Shown here: piece by piece, positions 14,701 through 25,300 of the stretch | Layout of the letters: each line of letters begins with the position of its first letter | Position numbering within the stretch: position 1 is the first letter of the stretch | The notes under the pieces: model-generated | What the model was told of the DNA's origin: nothing | Seen by the model: the letters and a program-made list of their open reading frames with translations, nothing else | The model's database searches: none | Source of the DNA: Toxonevra muliebris | Lineage: Eukaryota; Arthropoda; Insecta; Diptera; Pallopteridae | DNA: 64,000 nt | NCBI GenBank assembly: GCA_963691655.1 | Contig: OY829330.1 | Coordinates: forward strand, 2,108,001 to 2,172,000 | Direction of reading: 5' to 3' | Translations under genes and position numbers: made by a program

Positions 14701-17700
14701 ATAAAACTAACAGCCCAGTTTGATTTATTGTATTGGACTTGTAGCTCCTTAATGTAGCAATTATAGGTAGAAATATGTGAGACATAACAATAAAAAGTTG
14801 AAGTAATTTAGAGTGTTTGTATGCTTGATCCGGTAGTATTAATTACACTGTGCAACATATGGAGTACGAGAGTACTCATGTGAAGTAACAAAACCCTAGC
14901 TGACTTTGCCGGAGTTGAAAAGAAAAGAAAAGTTATGGCCTTATACTTTTTTCATAATCCATGCTATTGTTAGAACACGATGTTTTCCTAAAAATTCCTC
15001 TATGATCGTTTTGATTGAATCCCAAGGAATTAATTCATTGTGGCCCAATATGTTTTCAAAAGCTTCACTGTTCATCAATTTTCTTTCCGCCGTGGACAAT
15101 GCCCATAGACATAGTATGTTCAGAAAGGTAGTATGTTTTATTCTTGTCAATAAATAAATTCACTAACGTGTATTGGTTTTCATCATCGTTTAAGGGGGAA
15201 GACCACAGGAAATGAATTGTGTCGTCCCTAACCTCAAAAATGAACAACTCATATTAGATTCATATTCAGCGAAAAAATTTACGAAAAAAGGCTTTATCTG
15301 TTTTTTATGATGACTTGGGTAAACATGCGCTTGATAAAACTATTATTTTAAGATGAGGTGGTAGACTTGCTGCCGCCATATTGGTATTCCATCATGGAAA
15401 ATCAAAAAAGGCCTTGTTGCATTCGAAACTAGAGATAATAAGTTTTCATTTGAGCCCAAACATGCCCTAAAATACCTTAACCAATTTTGGACAGGGGGGG
15501 GCTCCCATTGACAGAGAATGTCCCATATATATAAATATGTGTACAAAGTTTTAAGTCAAAATTCAAAAAGTTGCCTGAGTTACAGCTATTTTAGTGATAG
15601 TAAGTAGACTGAAACCTTTAAACGGATTTTTCTCGAAACGACTGGTCGCGTCAATAACTCGATCAAATATTAACCGATTTTCAATTTTTTCGTTTTATTC
15701 GTCCGTGCAGTGGCTATCGTTAAGCGTAGCCGATTTTCAAATTTTTGATTCTTACTGCTCTTTTGAAATAAAAAAATAATTTAAATAAAAAATATTTTTA
15801 ATATACCACGTTTTTAAAATGGACTAAAAAGTATAAAATAATTTCTCCTAACCCCATACAGATTCACAACCACATATAGATTCCTTATCCCATACAGATT
15901 GTCTTGAAAATTTGTAACTGTGAATTAGTAGGACGAAAATACTTGTATGATTTAAAACAACAAACGTGGTTCGCATGCAATAGGAAATTGATGGATGAAT
16001 AGTTCACCTTAATGGCTAGCAATTTTATCTCTATCCATATGCGTTCCACGTTTTTCGTTTTAAATCATACAAGTATATTCGTCCTACTAAAAATTCACAG
16101 TAACAAATTATCAATACAATCTGTATGGGATAAGGAATCTATATGTGGTTGTGAATCTGTATGGGGTTAGGAGAAATTATTTTATACTTTTTAGTCCATT
16201 TTAAAAACGTGGTATATTAAAAATATTTTTTATTTAAATTATTATTTTTTACTTTTTAGTCTTGCGTATGTGAAATTTTGCAATCGATTTTAAGTAAAGA
16301 CCTGAGCTGTAAAATATTGCATTCAATTTAATTGCAATACCTTGAAGTCATGGTTAATAACCGACAATTTGCACTAAATTGGAGTGACTTGAAGTCAATT
16401 GAGGTTTTGAAGTCACTTGAACTCAATTGGAATTTGAAATTGTTGACACATTGAATCAAAACCAATTGTCTAAGCAATGTCGCAATTAATTATTGGACTC
16501 GTACAATATCATTTTCCCCAGGTTGTGAATAGCCCTATTCATTAAATATAACAGAATTCAAATTATATCTTCTCACATAAATGGGTACTCAATAAATACT
16601 GTTTTTACATTGCAACTCGTTGTGATTCTACATTTTGAAACAGAAATGAAATAAAGGCATTCGCCAAATACATAGTAAGAAGAAGATTTGTTGTTATGGA
16701 TGTAAAAATGTACAAGAAGAATAATTCATTTATATATTAAAATATAAAATATGAACAGTTCTAACATTTTAGCTAAATATACTTATTTACATACATATAT
16801 TTAGGTACAATGTTGAAAATAGTGATAATATTTCTTCGCATTTTGATTTCATGAAATCAGTAGAAAAAGATTTAAAAGTACTTATATAAAATTCATAAAA
16901 TCAAAACAAAACGTTTACATATTTGTCTATAAAGAATATATAAATAATGTAGATGTTGAAAGTTATTTGCTAAAAGAAATGTTAAATATTTATTTCATCA
17001 AACACGTCAAACTCATCCATTCATACATTTTTGTTTCTAAGATTTTTTGTTTCGATTCCAGCAAGAGCAAATTGCGATCTCTTACAATCTATACTCTTTG
17101 AAAGGGGCACCAAACGAAAAGAAAAGTTCGTTATTGTTTGTTTTTGTGCTCTCTCTCATTTGTCTTTGAATTTGTGTATGTATACGCATATACATATATT
17201 CTACTCTCGCTAAAGCAATGGTTTTAACAACGATGAATTGAATGCTTTGATCTATGAAAAAAATGGAAAAACTTCCGATGCTAATATTTTAAATATTATT
17301 ATATTTATGTATATTTTAGATACTTCATATTGCATTGTCTTCCAGTTCTGAACTATATTTTAAATTTCAAGTCTCTAGCTCATCGGGAAGTTAGTTTAAA
17401 ATCGATTACAAATTTTTGTACCGATTTGTACCGAACAGACTGACAGACAGACAGACACCATTGAAAGCGAGTTAATATAAACGTGGTAAAAAAGGGTCGA
17501 AAACATGAAAAAATTTTCAATCAGTTGCCATTTTGTGAAAAACAAAAAAAAACGTTACGTACGATGAGAATTATACTCATATAGATTTTTTTTTCAGAAA
17601 ATCCGTTCTTGAAAATTCGACGGCAATGCCTTTATCTTCAAAACTGTTCAATATTTTTTAATAAAAATTGATGGAAATATTGTTGGAAGTGCACTTATTT

Positions 17701-20700
17701 AAATGATCCCCATATTCCTTTATTTGATAGATCAAAAAAATTCCCGAAAATCACTAATTTTTCCAGCCGTCACAGTGACTTTCCCCCTTAAGAAATATGG
17801 GCAAGAAACTGAGAAACGCAATATTTTAGACTTTGTTTTTAGTACATAACTTCAATAGAGTGACTAGATATGAGCCGTTGCGTGCAAAAGTGGTGTAAGT
17901 CAAAATAACATTTTTTAAAATAGATTGGTTTTGTAGAAATGTACAAAATGGGGCTCTTATGAAATTTATTTTCTCCATATACAGGCATCTTTATAGAACA
18001 TTTGTTCAACCTTGAAGTACACCACTTTTATAGGAAACTAAATTATGTCAAAATTATTGCTTGAAAGTGAAAATCCAAATAATGAAAAAATTGACTTACA
18101 CCACTTTTGCACGCAACGGTTCATATGATTTGTTCTGCATAGTTTTTTTTTTAGAAAAGTGAAGATATGATCGATCCCAAAGCTATAATTTGGTTGAAGA
18201 AAACCAAACTAAATTCATAAAAAATCATGAGTTATAATATGAATTATGGAAAATGTATGACACTATAACTTTTAATTTTTCTTCAACCCCGGCAAACTTA
18301 GCTAGGGTTTTGTTACTTCACATGATTACTTTCATAATCTATATAGAAAACACGGATAGGAAATTTAGTGTTGGATTGTATTAGTGACCAAAAACCAAGT
18401 TTTAAAAAATGTTAAAAAAATATTTATTTTCTATTTTGTTATAAACTATCACAATTTTATGTAACTGTTTTGTTCCCCTCGTGAAAGGTTAAGTAATTAT
18501 TCTTAAGGAATCATTCTTAAAGTAAAAAAAATTTTAAATCAAATTAATATTCTGTCATTAGGTCCAAAGGTATGAGATTATTACGCGTTGTTTATGTATG
18601 TATTTATGTTAGTGTGTTTTGGAAGTTAATTTGGCGAAACAATTCTAAAAAACTTAAATTTCTTCTTAAAAAATGAATTAATTGAAAAAAAAGAAAAAAA
18701 GATTTATATGTTATATAGACAAATTATCAAATAACATATTTTATACAAGTTAAAGTCTTAGGTTAATTTTGATCCACTCAACTTATTATGTAATATGCAA
18801 CTAATGGCTGCTGCGTAGGACTGTTGAATTTTTGTTTTTTTTTCGCTAATTCAACTACCAAGAAAGCCCGAACAAGCACAAAATATTTATGTATATTGTT
18901 TAACTGCCTTGAAAAATGTTTGAGTTCGCTTGTTCGACAAATTTCCTTTTCGATGGCTCCCACACGAAAAATGTTATTTACAGATCAATTATAACCTAAA
19001 AAGTTATTATAAAGTATTTTTCAAAATTATAGCGCACTTAGTACTTACTATGTTTAAAGCTGAATAACTTCGGCATGAATCCAGAGAAATCCATCGGGTC
19101 TTTTTTATTGTGACACTCTTTTATTCTATATTAGTTTCAAAAATAAAAATGATCCCTATAATACAAAAAACAAAAAATATCAAATTTTATTCGAAAGACT
19201 TTCGTATTTAGCTGTGCCAAAGTTATAGAGCACTTGAACTAATAAGTTATTTTATTAGAAGCATATAAAGCATAAAATTTAGTTTTTATTGGAAAAATAG
19301 TGTATTATTTCCAAACTTAAAAACACTAGCTCCAGCAACAGTGTCCGCACGGTTTACACAAACTACCCAGAGAAATAGGCCCACATCGAAAAATTTGCAG
19401 ATGCTACGCTTCGTGCACAAAAATTTATCAGTTGTTAATTCGGAATATTAACTTTTTTTTTTAATTAACTTAAACTTGTGGCCAACTTTTTTTCTTCTTA
19501 TGAGAAACGTAAACAATGTCAACTATTGGATTTATAGTGTAAACTCTGTCTTATACTTTAACTCATGAAAAATTGTAATTCGCCCTTAAAAACAAATAGG
19601 TCATTTTCTTTTCCATTCTTCTCTTTTTCTCTTTAACTACATAAACGTAATCAACCAAATTTTTGAATAGAGTATTTTTGAATTTTGAAAATATTGCTTA
19701 TTAATTTAAAGACAATAATCGTAATTGTAACCGGCGGTTATTCAAAATGATAATCGTAAAAGCCGTATCGGGCTATCACGACTTTGTATGTTACAGTAGC
19801 GGACGTTTTTTGCAATAGTGATTAATTCTGAACTAATTCTGAAAAAATAGTGAACAAATTCTGAAAAATTTTCTGATCCATGGCATTGATAGAAAATTAA
19901 ATTATCTTTGATTCAACATGAAATTCTTTAAAATCAACTACCAACACCGAAGATATTGTCAACTAAGTAAAGAAAATTTTTTTTTTAAATATGGAAATTT
20001 GGCAATATCTCGAAAACTGTTCTACTTTAAATTTGTTTAAATTCATTTTTGGATTTTACATAAGAAATGACTGTTAAATGCCATAGATCAGACAATTTTT
20101 TAATATCTATTAATTAGTGTAATTTAATAGTAACATGAAAAATATTGATCTTAGCAAAAATCTGGCTAAGATAAAAGTTGTAGAGAGTCTTATTTTTCGT
20201 GTAAGAGCCCCTATAAAAGGTGTTATGTTTAAAAAACGGATAAAAACAATAGGCAGAAGTGTTGGGAAATTCGAATTTGGGGTGAAGGCACCCATACCTA
20301 CATATAGGGTAAAGTGGGGTACCTTTGAAACCGGGGCACATTTGACTTTGCAATATTCAGTGTAACCACGTCCTAAAAGCCAAAAAGTTACAATGCAGAA
20401 AAAACTTTAATTTGATTTAAAGAAACATTATGAGTTTTGAAGGTTCTACTTTAACTCTTCTTGGGTTAATACGTGTTTTTGTAAATTTGCTTACGCTGAT
20501 GTAATTTTCGACAACTAGTATGTAAGCGTTTTGTGAATTAATTGTAACTGTTTTTTTAAAAAACAGTAACAAAATTTGTCAGCACTGCTCTTTAATGTTA
20601 ACAAAATTAAAGTGCGTTTTGTGAAAATAAAACAAGATAAATTGAAAAAGAAGAAAAAATCATCAAGAGCATTTGGGGCACATTTGACTTTTACCAAAGG

Positions 20701-22340
20701 GGTACATTTAACAAATATCAAATGTCCCTCATTTTGCAGATTTACGTATTTACAATACATTTGTTTTTCTGTTTATACATGTTTAAAGATATGGTACGTA
20801 GCTACATTAAGACAAATCTAAGCGAAAGTAAAGAGAGCTGTTTGAGATATTAGAACAGGAAACGGCGACATCCTTGCGCAAAATTTCAGTACTGTACCGT
20901 GAATGGTTCTAGATACATATCTAAAAAAGCATACATATAGTTTGTATGGAAGGTGCTACAACCACTTGTAATTTTAAATTCAGACTATGCCTATCTTATG
21001 ACCTGAGACATAATGCGTCATAATTAAACTTTAAATGAGAATTTTGCTAAATAAAGAGCAAATAATAATAATAGTCAGAACAGAAAAATAAAATAATAGT
21101 AATAAAATAATAATGCATCATTGTACAAATTTGTGTCAATCTCTGCAAAGGTTTCAATGTTATTTCGAGATATATAAAAATATTTTAATTTTTATACATA
21201 TATATAGACGAATGACAAATTTATTAACCTTTGTCAAATGTGCCCCTTGTAAAGTCAATTGTGATCCGTGCTTGGGGAACTTTTGACAAAATGAGTATTT
21301 TGGAAAAAGTCCAAAAAAAATAGTGATGCAGTTTTAAAAAAAATATGTTTTTTTTGTGGTATGATCTAGAAAAATCAGTGTTTTAAAAACAGTAATATCT
21401 TTTAAAATCTATAAATATTTTTCGGAATTATAGGCTCTTGAAAATTAAGTGTCAAAGGTACCCCACTTTACCCTACAAAAAATTATTTGCCATTTTTGTA
21501 AGCAAGCGCATGCTATTTTGCTTTATTGATTGAACTACTAGTAAATCCAAGTGAGTGGGAAAGAGGTTTGGGGTTAAACTACCCTTCCTTCGACCGCCTT
21601 ACTTTTTACAACTTTGGTCAAAAAAAAAAAAAAAAAATGGGAATAAAATTTAAAAACCCAATTAGGAAATCTCTGGACCCGCTAGTGGATTGACTAATAT
21701 ATTTATTTATTTCTTCTAGATTTTGGGTGAATCTTATTAAAAACCCCAATTTCGTATTTGATATACATAAATCAAATATAGTTGATTCTTGCTTATCGGT
21801 TGTTGCTCAAACATTTATGGATTCTTGTTCTACATCAGATCATCGATTAGGTAATATTTTACTTATGAAAGTCATTTATGGACTACCAATATTAATTATT
21901 GAATTCTTATACCTAGGTAAGGACTCACCCAGCTCAAAACTGCTTTACGCCAAAGATATTCCCGAATATCGCAAATGGGTTGATCGTTATTATCGCGATA
22001 TAAGAGAAATGTCTCCAATATCTGATCAGGATATGAATGCTATGCTTGCTGAGGAATCTAGAGTATGTTCTAAGAGCTTATAATTTAACTAACGCAGTAA
22101 AATTAGCGCTCATATCGGGTTAAATTAATTATACAGAATTTTACTTAACGATTTATATTTTTACAAATTTAGCTTCACACCACAGAGTTTAATACAAATT
22201 GTGCCCTCCATGAATTATATACTTATGCTGTGAAATACAATGAGCAATTAACTGTTACTTTAGAAGAAGATGAATTTTCACAAAAGCAACGTCTTGCCTT
22301 TAAATTAGAACAAGTGCATAACATAATGTCAGCAGAATAA
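169..22340 (+). CDS. PlexA: Plexin A, semaphorin receptor (7 coding exons)
   Basis: Joined exons 169-2770, 3262-5598, 7902-8097, 12360-12746, 21720-21850, 21917-22062 and 22173-22340 total 5967 nt, i.e. 1988 residues plus stop, and every junction keeps frame with GT-AG borders. Plexins are single-pass receptors for semaphorins that steer axons; the cytoplasmic part is a GAP for Rap/Ras GTPases. Seen in order: signal peptide (1-20), Sema domain (about 104-563), PSI domains (about 564-613, 713-763, 873-917) separated and followed by IPT repeats, transmembrane helix (about 1323-1347), juxtamembrane coiled segment, and GAP domain with arginine-finger regions near 1463-1465 and 1510-1511. Length fits the insect family (about 1900-2000). 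It resembles fly PlexA rather than PlexB in the PSI/IPT blocks and GAP C-terminus; that choice is from memory of the family. The start ATG at 169 is chosen because it opens directly onto a signal peptide. Confidence 0.95.
2771..3261 (+). other. PlexA intron 1 (491 bp)
   Basis: GTGAGT donor at 2771 and ttgcag acceptor at 3256-3261. Joining 2770 to 3262 gives an uninterrupted frame into the third PSI domain. Most of the intron is one MITE. Confidence 0.9.
2864..3215. mobile_element. MITE in PlexA intron 1
   Basis: About 350 bp bounded by inverted repeats of about 30 bp: gctgcgttta opens the left end and taaacgcagc closes the right, and both arms continue through tatttgtatcgc or its complement. 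There is no coding capacity. The middle has further short palindromes (gctagcga). No clear target duplication was found. Confidence 0.7.
3262..5598 (+). CDS. PlexA: PlexA exon 2: PSI3, IPT repeats, TM, start of GAP
   Basis: Encodes residues 868-1646 and one base of codon 1647. PSI3 ([13 protein letters not shown]) comes first, followed by IPT/TIG folds with PxGPxxGGT motifs ([24 protein letters not shown]), then a hydrophobic helix from Ala1323 and a basic stop-transfer stretch (YKKK). The cytoplasmic start has a heptad-like segment ([12 protein letters not shown]) and the first GAP half: [12 protein letters not shown] from Met1462 and [13 protein letters not shown] around Arg1510-1511 hold the conserved arginines used for GTP hydrolysis in plexin GAPs. 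The Rho-binding ubiquitin-like insert follows. Donor TTAG|GTAAGT at 5599. Confidence 0.93.
5599..7901 (+). other. PlexA intron 2 (2303 bp)
   Basis: Non-coding and A+T-rich. It contains an inverted-repeat element at 5938-6315; nothing else in it was recognised. The acceptor used is cacag at 7897-7901, because only that one restores the conserved reading frame ([10 protein letters not shown]). Confidence 0.85.
5938..6315. repeat. Foldback/MITE-like inverted repeat
   Basis: Left arm 5938-6035 and right arm 6206-6315 are reverse complements with small gaps. Shared blocks include caaaataataattttt, aacatttttttatt and tatacagtcact. The spacer is about 170 bp without coding content. It is probably a non-autonomous DNA element. 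Confidence 0.7.
7902..8097 (+). CDS. PlexA: PlexA exon 3: Rho-binding insert / GAP
   Basis: Encodes residues 1647-1711, joined through a split Glu codon (G|AA). The sequence runs from [18 protein letters not shown] to SDKNEKSHK and matches the end of the plexin RBD insert. Donor CACAA|GTAAGT at 8098. A frame starting at the ATG in the intron (7889) is an artefact of ORF calling. Confidence 0.93.
8809..9090 (-). mobile_element. tRNA-derived SINE, diverged copy
   Basis: Read on the - strand, it starts near 9090 with a box A-like region, then box B (gggttcgattcc, near 9030), a tRNA-unrelated body and the segment with catgtggtatgacaat, and stops at cgacagacact near 8811. It is the same family as the SINE at 33111-33419, but lacks the final ccactccaacctaacc block. 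No target duplication was found; the copy is old. Confidence 0.75.
9522..10835 (-). pseudogene. Tc1/mariner-like transposon, dead transposase
   Basis: The right end (agtggacatataattaagtc on the - strand, 10814-10835) has a partner at the left end (9523-9545) and a second, better-matching one at 9713-9733, so the left side may carry two direct repeats. The transposase reads leftwards from an ATG at 10695: residues of its first ORF (10429-10698) match the Tc1 helix-turn-helix region ([20 protein letters not shown]). Further on are [15 protein letters not shown] (near 10200) and [16 protein letters not shown] followed by a stop (near 10000), typical catalytic-core blocks of a cut-and-paste transposase. 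Frameshifts and stops make it inactive. Confidence 0.85.
10972..11985. mobile_element. Foldback element with ~140-bp inverted repeats
   Basis: Left arm 10972-11112 and right arm 11846-11985 are reverse complements over nearly their whole length; both contain tcttctgactacaaaatagg or its complement and cgcaaattttcatcattta. The loop is about 730 bp and shows no recognisable transposase; the - strand ORFs at 11531-11804 have no known motif. It is probably a non-autonomous DNA transposon. Confidence 0.75.
12360..12746 (+). CDS. PlexA: PlexA exon 4: C-terminal GAP half
   Basis: Encodes residues 1712-1840 plus two bases. The split Lys codon (AA|A) is followed by [20 protein letters not shown], then [12 protein letters not shown] and [20 protein letters not shown], among the most conserved parts of plexin GAP domains. 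Acceptor ttttcgcag at 12359, donor TTAAG|GTAAAT at 12747. Confidence 0.93.
13061..13555. repeat. Inverted-repeat (foldback) element
   Basis: Arms of about 115 bp: 13061-13180 and 13435-13555. Shared blocks include tctctgactttctaaa or its relative, attttgttatgct and caagttttggtt. The spacer is about 260 bp. The arms differ at perhaps one base in ten, so the element is not very recent. Confidence 0.65.
14850..14970 (+). repeat. Dispersed repeat, opposed to 18230-18340
   Basis: Block gtgaagtaacaaaaccctag followed by tttgccgg and a pyrimidine/purine-biased stretch; its reverse complement lies at 18230-18340. The two could be termini of a 3.5-kb element or two independent copies. No function is visible. 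Confidence 0.5.
15773..16250. repeat. Long near-perfect hairpin in PlexA intron 4
   Basis: Almost the whole 478 bp is palindromic: the left arm 15773-15990 pairs with the right arm 16020-16250. The outermost ~125 positions show no mismatch by eye; inner parts have a few substitutions and small gaps. Transcribed with the gene, it would fold into a dsRNA stem of about 200 bp. It is probably a young foldback MITE. Confidence 0.85.
17866..18125. mobile_element. MITE, 260 bp, ~36-bp terminal inverted repeats
   Basis: The left end starts atatgagccgttgcgtgcaa (from about 17868) and runs on through aagtggtgtaagtcaa; the right end (18089-18125) is its reverse complement with one or two changes. The interior is non-coding and A+T-rich. 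Confidence 0.75.
18230..18340 (-). repeat. Dispersed repeat, opposed to 14850-14970
   Basis: On the - strand it reads gtgaagtaacaaaaccctag, then tttgccgg and ttgaag, matching the + strand at 14880-14925. See that entry. Confidence 0.5.
20305..21475. mobile_element. Non-autonomous DNA element, perfect 24-bp TIRs
   Basis: Terminal inverted repeats 20305-20328 and 21452-21475 match without a mismatch; each contains agggtaaagtggggtacctt or its complement. The interior repeats the motif ggggcacatttgac near 20334 and 20673, and inverted near 21232, like subterminal transposase-binding repeats. No transposase frame was found. 21149-21207 resembles window bases 3-58. Confidence 0.75.
21720..21850 (+). 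CDS. PlexA: PlexA exon 5
   Basis: Encodes residues 1841-1884 plus one base. The split Arg codon (AG|A) opens [20 protein letters not shown], followed by [14 protein letters not shown], highly conserved in the plexin GAP C-terminal half. Acceptor ttcttctag at 21719, donor GATTAG|GTAATA at 21851. Confidence 0.93.
21851..21916 (+). other. PlexA mini-intron, 66 bp, stop-free in frame
   Basis: Borders gtaata...acctag. It is a multiple of three and contains no in-frame stop, so retention would add 22 mostly hydrophobic residues between DHRLG and KDSPSS. Splicing is inferred because plexins read straight from [20 protein letters not shown]. Confidence 0.8.
21917..22062 (+). CDS. PlexA: PlexA exon 6
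   Basis: Encodes residues 1885-1933, from [18 protein letters not shown] through [13 protein letters not shown] to AEESR, and ends in phase 0 at AGA|GTATGT. This is the conserved plexin segment near the GAP C-terminus. Confidence 0.92.
22063..22172 (+). other. PlexA intron 6 (110 bp)
   Basis: GTATGT donor at 22063; acceptor ttacaaatttag ends at 22172. Unspliced, the frame stops at 22081-22083. Confidence 0.88.
22173..22340 (+). CDS. PlexA: PlexA exon 7, C-terminus and stop
   Basis: Encodes the last 55 residues ([20 protein letters not shown] ... [10 protein letters not shown]) and TAA at 22338-22340. It is too short to stand out as an isolated ORF. The ending matches the conserved fly plexin C-terminus. 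Confidence 0.92.
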   Translation, partial: LHTTEFNTNCALHELYTYAVKYNEQLTVTLEEDEFSQKQRLAFKLEQVHNIMSAE

Positions 22341-25300
22341 ACACCGATAACAAAAAGAAACAGAAAACACAACAGTCTACAAATAAATCCAACGATTAAG
22401 CTAATTTAACAAAAACAAAGAAAAATTTAAAAAAACAAACTGCTGGTGTTCAAATTTAAGGAAAATGTATAAGGCTAAAATTTTGTTGACCATATATTTA
22501 TTTTTTATTGATAAAACTTCATTACATTAACACCAACAGCAACAAATGTTCAAGTATTATGGTTATAACTTTCAATTAGATTTAGACATTTACCTATTGT
22601 GTTTACATATGTTAATGCTCAGTTCGAAATTAAAAACAAAAATAAAAAAATGTTATGCAGGGATTTTTTTATTTTAAAAATAACATGGCTAATACGATTG
22701 TTGTTTAATAATTTAATTTCAGTTTTTATTCTTTTATATTAAGATGTAACTGTTTTGGTATCATAAAAAAAAAAACAAAAAAAGTATTTTTGTAAAAAAA
22801 AATAACTCAAATCCTCATCTCCTAAAAGTCTTATACTTCTTCATAGTTTTTAAAAGAATTTTTCTATAAATACAAATATTTTCGCTTCTTTATTTACTTT
22901 CTGCTAGTCCTTAGCCAACATTCCAGACGCAAATTATTCCTTTCTCATTACATTGTGCGGAGGTAGCTATGCTTATCTCTATTTTCTTAAAAAAGAAGAA
23001 GATATAGAAAAAGTTTGCGATTCGCTTTTCACATAATAAAATTATATATCGACGAGTCCTTGGAACAACAACGAATGTGAAAAATACTGTTTTGGGAAAA
23101 TTTTACTTTGTTATATTATAAACACCTATAACCCTTTCTAACCTTCCATTAAAAGTAAAATTGATAGTATGAAACTAAAAACAGTACATCAGATTTCATG
23201 TTTTGATGGATTGTGCATTTGCTTATATTAGATTGGGTAGCATATTTAATAAAATTGGTGAAAGCAAGCATTTGTGGTTTTGTCACAATCCCGACGATAT
23301 GTCGATGCTCATTTTTCAGTGTTCAATATATTATTTCAAAAACTAGAATGTTTTGATTGTAAGTAAAAAGAAACAAAAATCAACATAAAATAAAAAATTG
23401 ACTGATTTTCTTATATAAAATATAAAGTAAATAAATAATTTTTATATTATACAATTTATTTAGCTTAACTACATAAATGAAAGAGAAAAAGGAAACAAAA
23501 AATAGAATATAAAACGAAACAGCCATTATTATTTAAAATATAAATGTTTCACGTAACTTACTTTAAATATAATAATTGTATTTAATAAAATCTGTGGCAG
23601 TAAGGAATAATAGCTAAACTCAAAAGTCGACTAAAAACCAGCTGCATATTTTTTATCATAAATCCACAAATGTTGAAAGTTTTACAAAAACTTTTGCAAT
23701 TTAGCAGTCTCCATAGATTTTTATTACTTAAACTCCAATAACTGTGTAAGAACTTTCAATATTTTTAGTTTTATAGTGAAAAATACGCAACAGGTTTTTA
23801 GTCGACTTTTGAGTTTAGCTGTTATTCCTTATTGCCACAGAAATAATGAAAAAGATTAAGATGTGGATGCACAAGCAAATTATATACTTCTGTTAGCTAA
23901 TTAATCCATATTTATGAGATAATGCAAAGCTTAACTACTTTAAAATAATATACGTGCACGGGACTGTTGGGATCTAATGTCAGTAATAAGTAGGGCAATT
24001 TCTTTTGAATTTGGTTTGCATAAAGGTTGGCATTTCTAGTTGAAGTGGGGGAAGTGAAACCTTTTTTGTTATGCATGGCATTTATAACTTTCTTTCAAAA
24101 ACGGAGCTTGTCCTTTGAAAACCTCATCAGCATCTAAAAAGTCCTAGTATAGAAAATTTGTTCATTTCCATCATAACAAAAACTAGGTATTAGAGTTAAG
24201 AGACAAGGTTTCAACTTTTGAAAACATGGTCTTAACTTTAAAAAACAAATTTTTAACCTTGTAAAGCATTATCAGCATATGAAAAAAATTCTGTGTACCA
24301 GGGTTTTCCCAACTCTATCAAAATAAAAAAAATTCCCCCACGTAGTCACTTCAGCTCGATAATCCCAACCCTGGAGTATCTACTCTATATGGTTCATTTT
24401 GCGTCAATAATTCAAAAATGTAAATTTAGAGTTATGATGGTATAGCCACAAATGAGCGATATTTGTAACTACAGCGTACGCACTTGCGTTTATAAAAATA
24501 CAAAACGCGAGTAATGTTAAAGTAAATAAAAACATTTATTTTGCATATTCCTTTTTAAATTTGCAATGCTATTTTTTATTTATTTAATATAAAAATATTT
24601 TTGTTAACATTATTTTAATTATTTTTCATTTGAAATCATCAATTTTAATGGTGATAATATCAAAAATGTACATTTTAATTTTTACTATTATTTGGTTAGT
24701 ATTATAAAATCATTATTTGTTCATCTATGTATAAAGATATATACTCTAAGTTTATATAGATTAAAAACAAAATTTTTGTTTTAAAATTAATAGAAATAAA
24801 TAATGAAAACTAAATAAACCAAATTGAAACTATAAACAAATTTGTATATCTATTTTTCTATTTATTTTCTATCGTTTTCTTCCATGTTGCAAAAAAAGAT
24901 GTACTATATGAATAACTATAAGCGTATGAATAACTATAGATGTACTCAGTTTACACAAAACGTTTGTACCACTGAGATCTTGAATTGTGTGCCGAGAAGT
25001 ATAACACTTTAGGGAAGATCACATCATAAAGAAAAATAAAATATATGACATTTATATATATTTATATGATATTGTAGCAAAAACTAAAAACAAAACTAAA
25101 TTGTAACATTTCCATAGATGAAAAATTGATGTGAAAAGAAAACTATATGCATATGTATCTATTTCAATAACTCAGGTTAGATTAAATATCATTAAATTAA
25201 TTATTTAAAAAAAAAATTATTTCGTTATATAAAAGCTATTCTGGGTTATTGTTACAGATATATAAGGTTATCAGAAATTATCCAGGACTGTGTCCATGAA

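Larger units (their letters stand above)
12747..21719 (+). other. PlexA intron 4 (8973 bp), repeat-filled
   Basis: This is the largest intron and has no coding region. It carries at least four inverted-repeat elements (13061-13555, 15773-16250, 17866-18125, 20305-21475) and a further opposed repeat pair (14850-14970 and 18230-18340). A (CAGA)n-like stretch lies near 17433-17456. 18350-20300 is A+T-rich with nothing recognised. Confidence 0.8.

Noticed and set aside
17433..17456. (CAGA)n stretch as a regulatory signal
   Set aside because: Such runs are common inside dipteran repeats; no further evidence.
20135..20365. 76-codon + strand ORF at the MITE edge
   Set aside because: It runs across the TIR border and has opposite-strand shadows; no family match.
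169..22340. Plexin B assignment
   Set aside because: The PSI/IPT blocks and the C-terminal HNIMSAE ending fit remembered Plexin A better; a database alignment would settle it.
24000..24372. Possible inverted repeat in the PlexA 3' flank
   Set aside because: Only short blocks (gtggggga, gttggga) pair; too weak to call.
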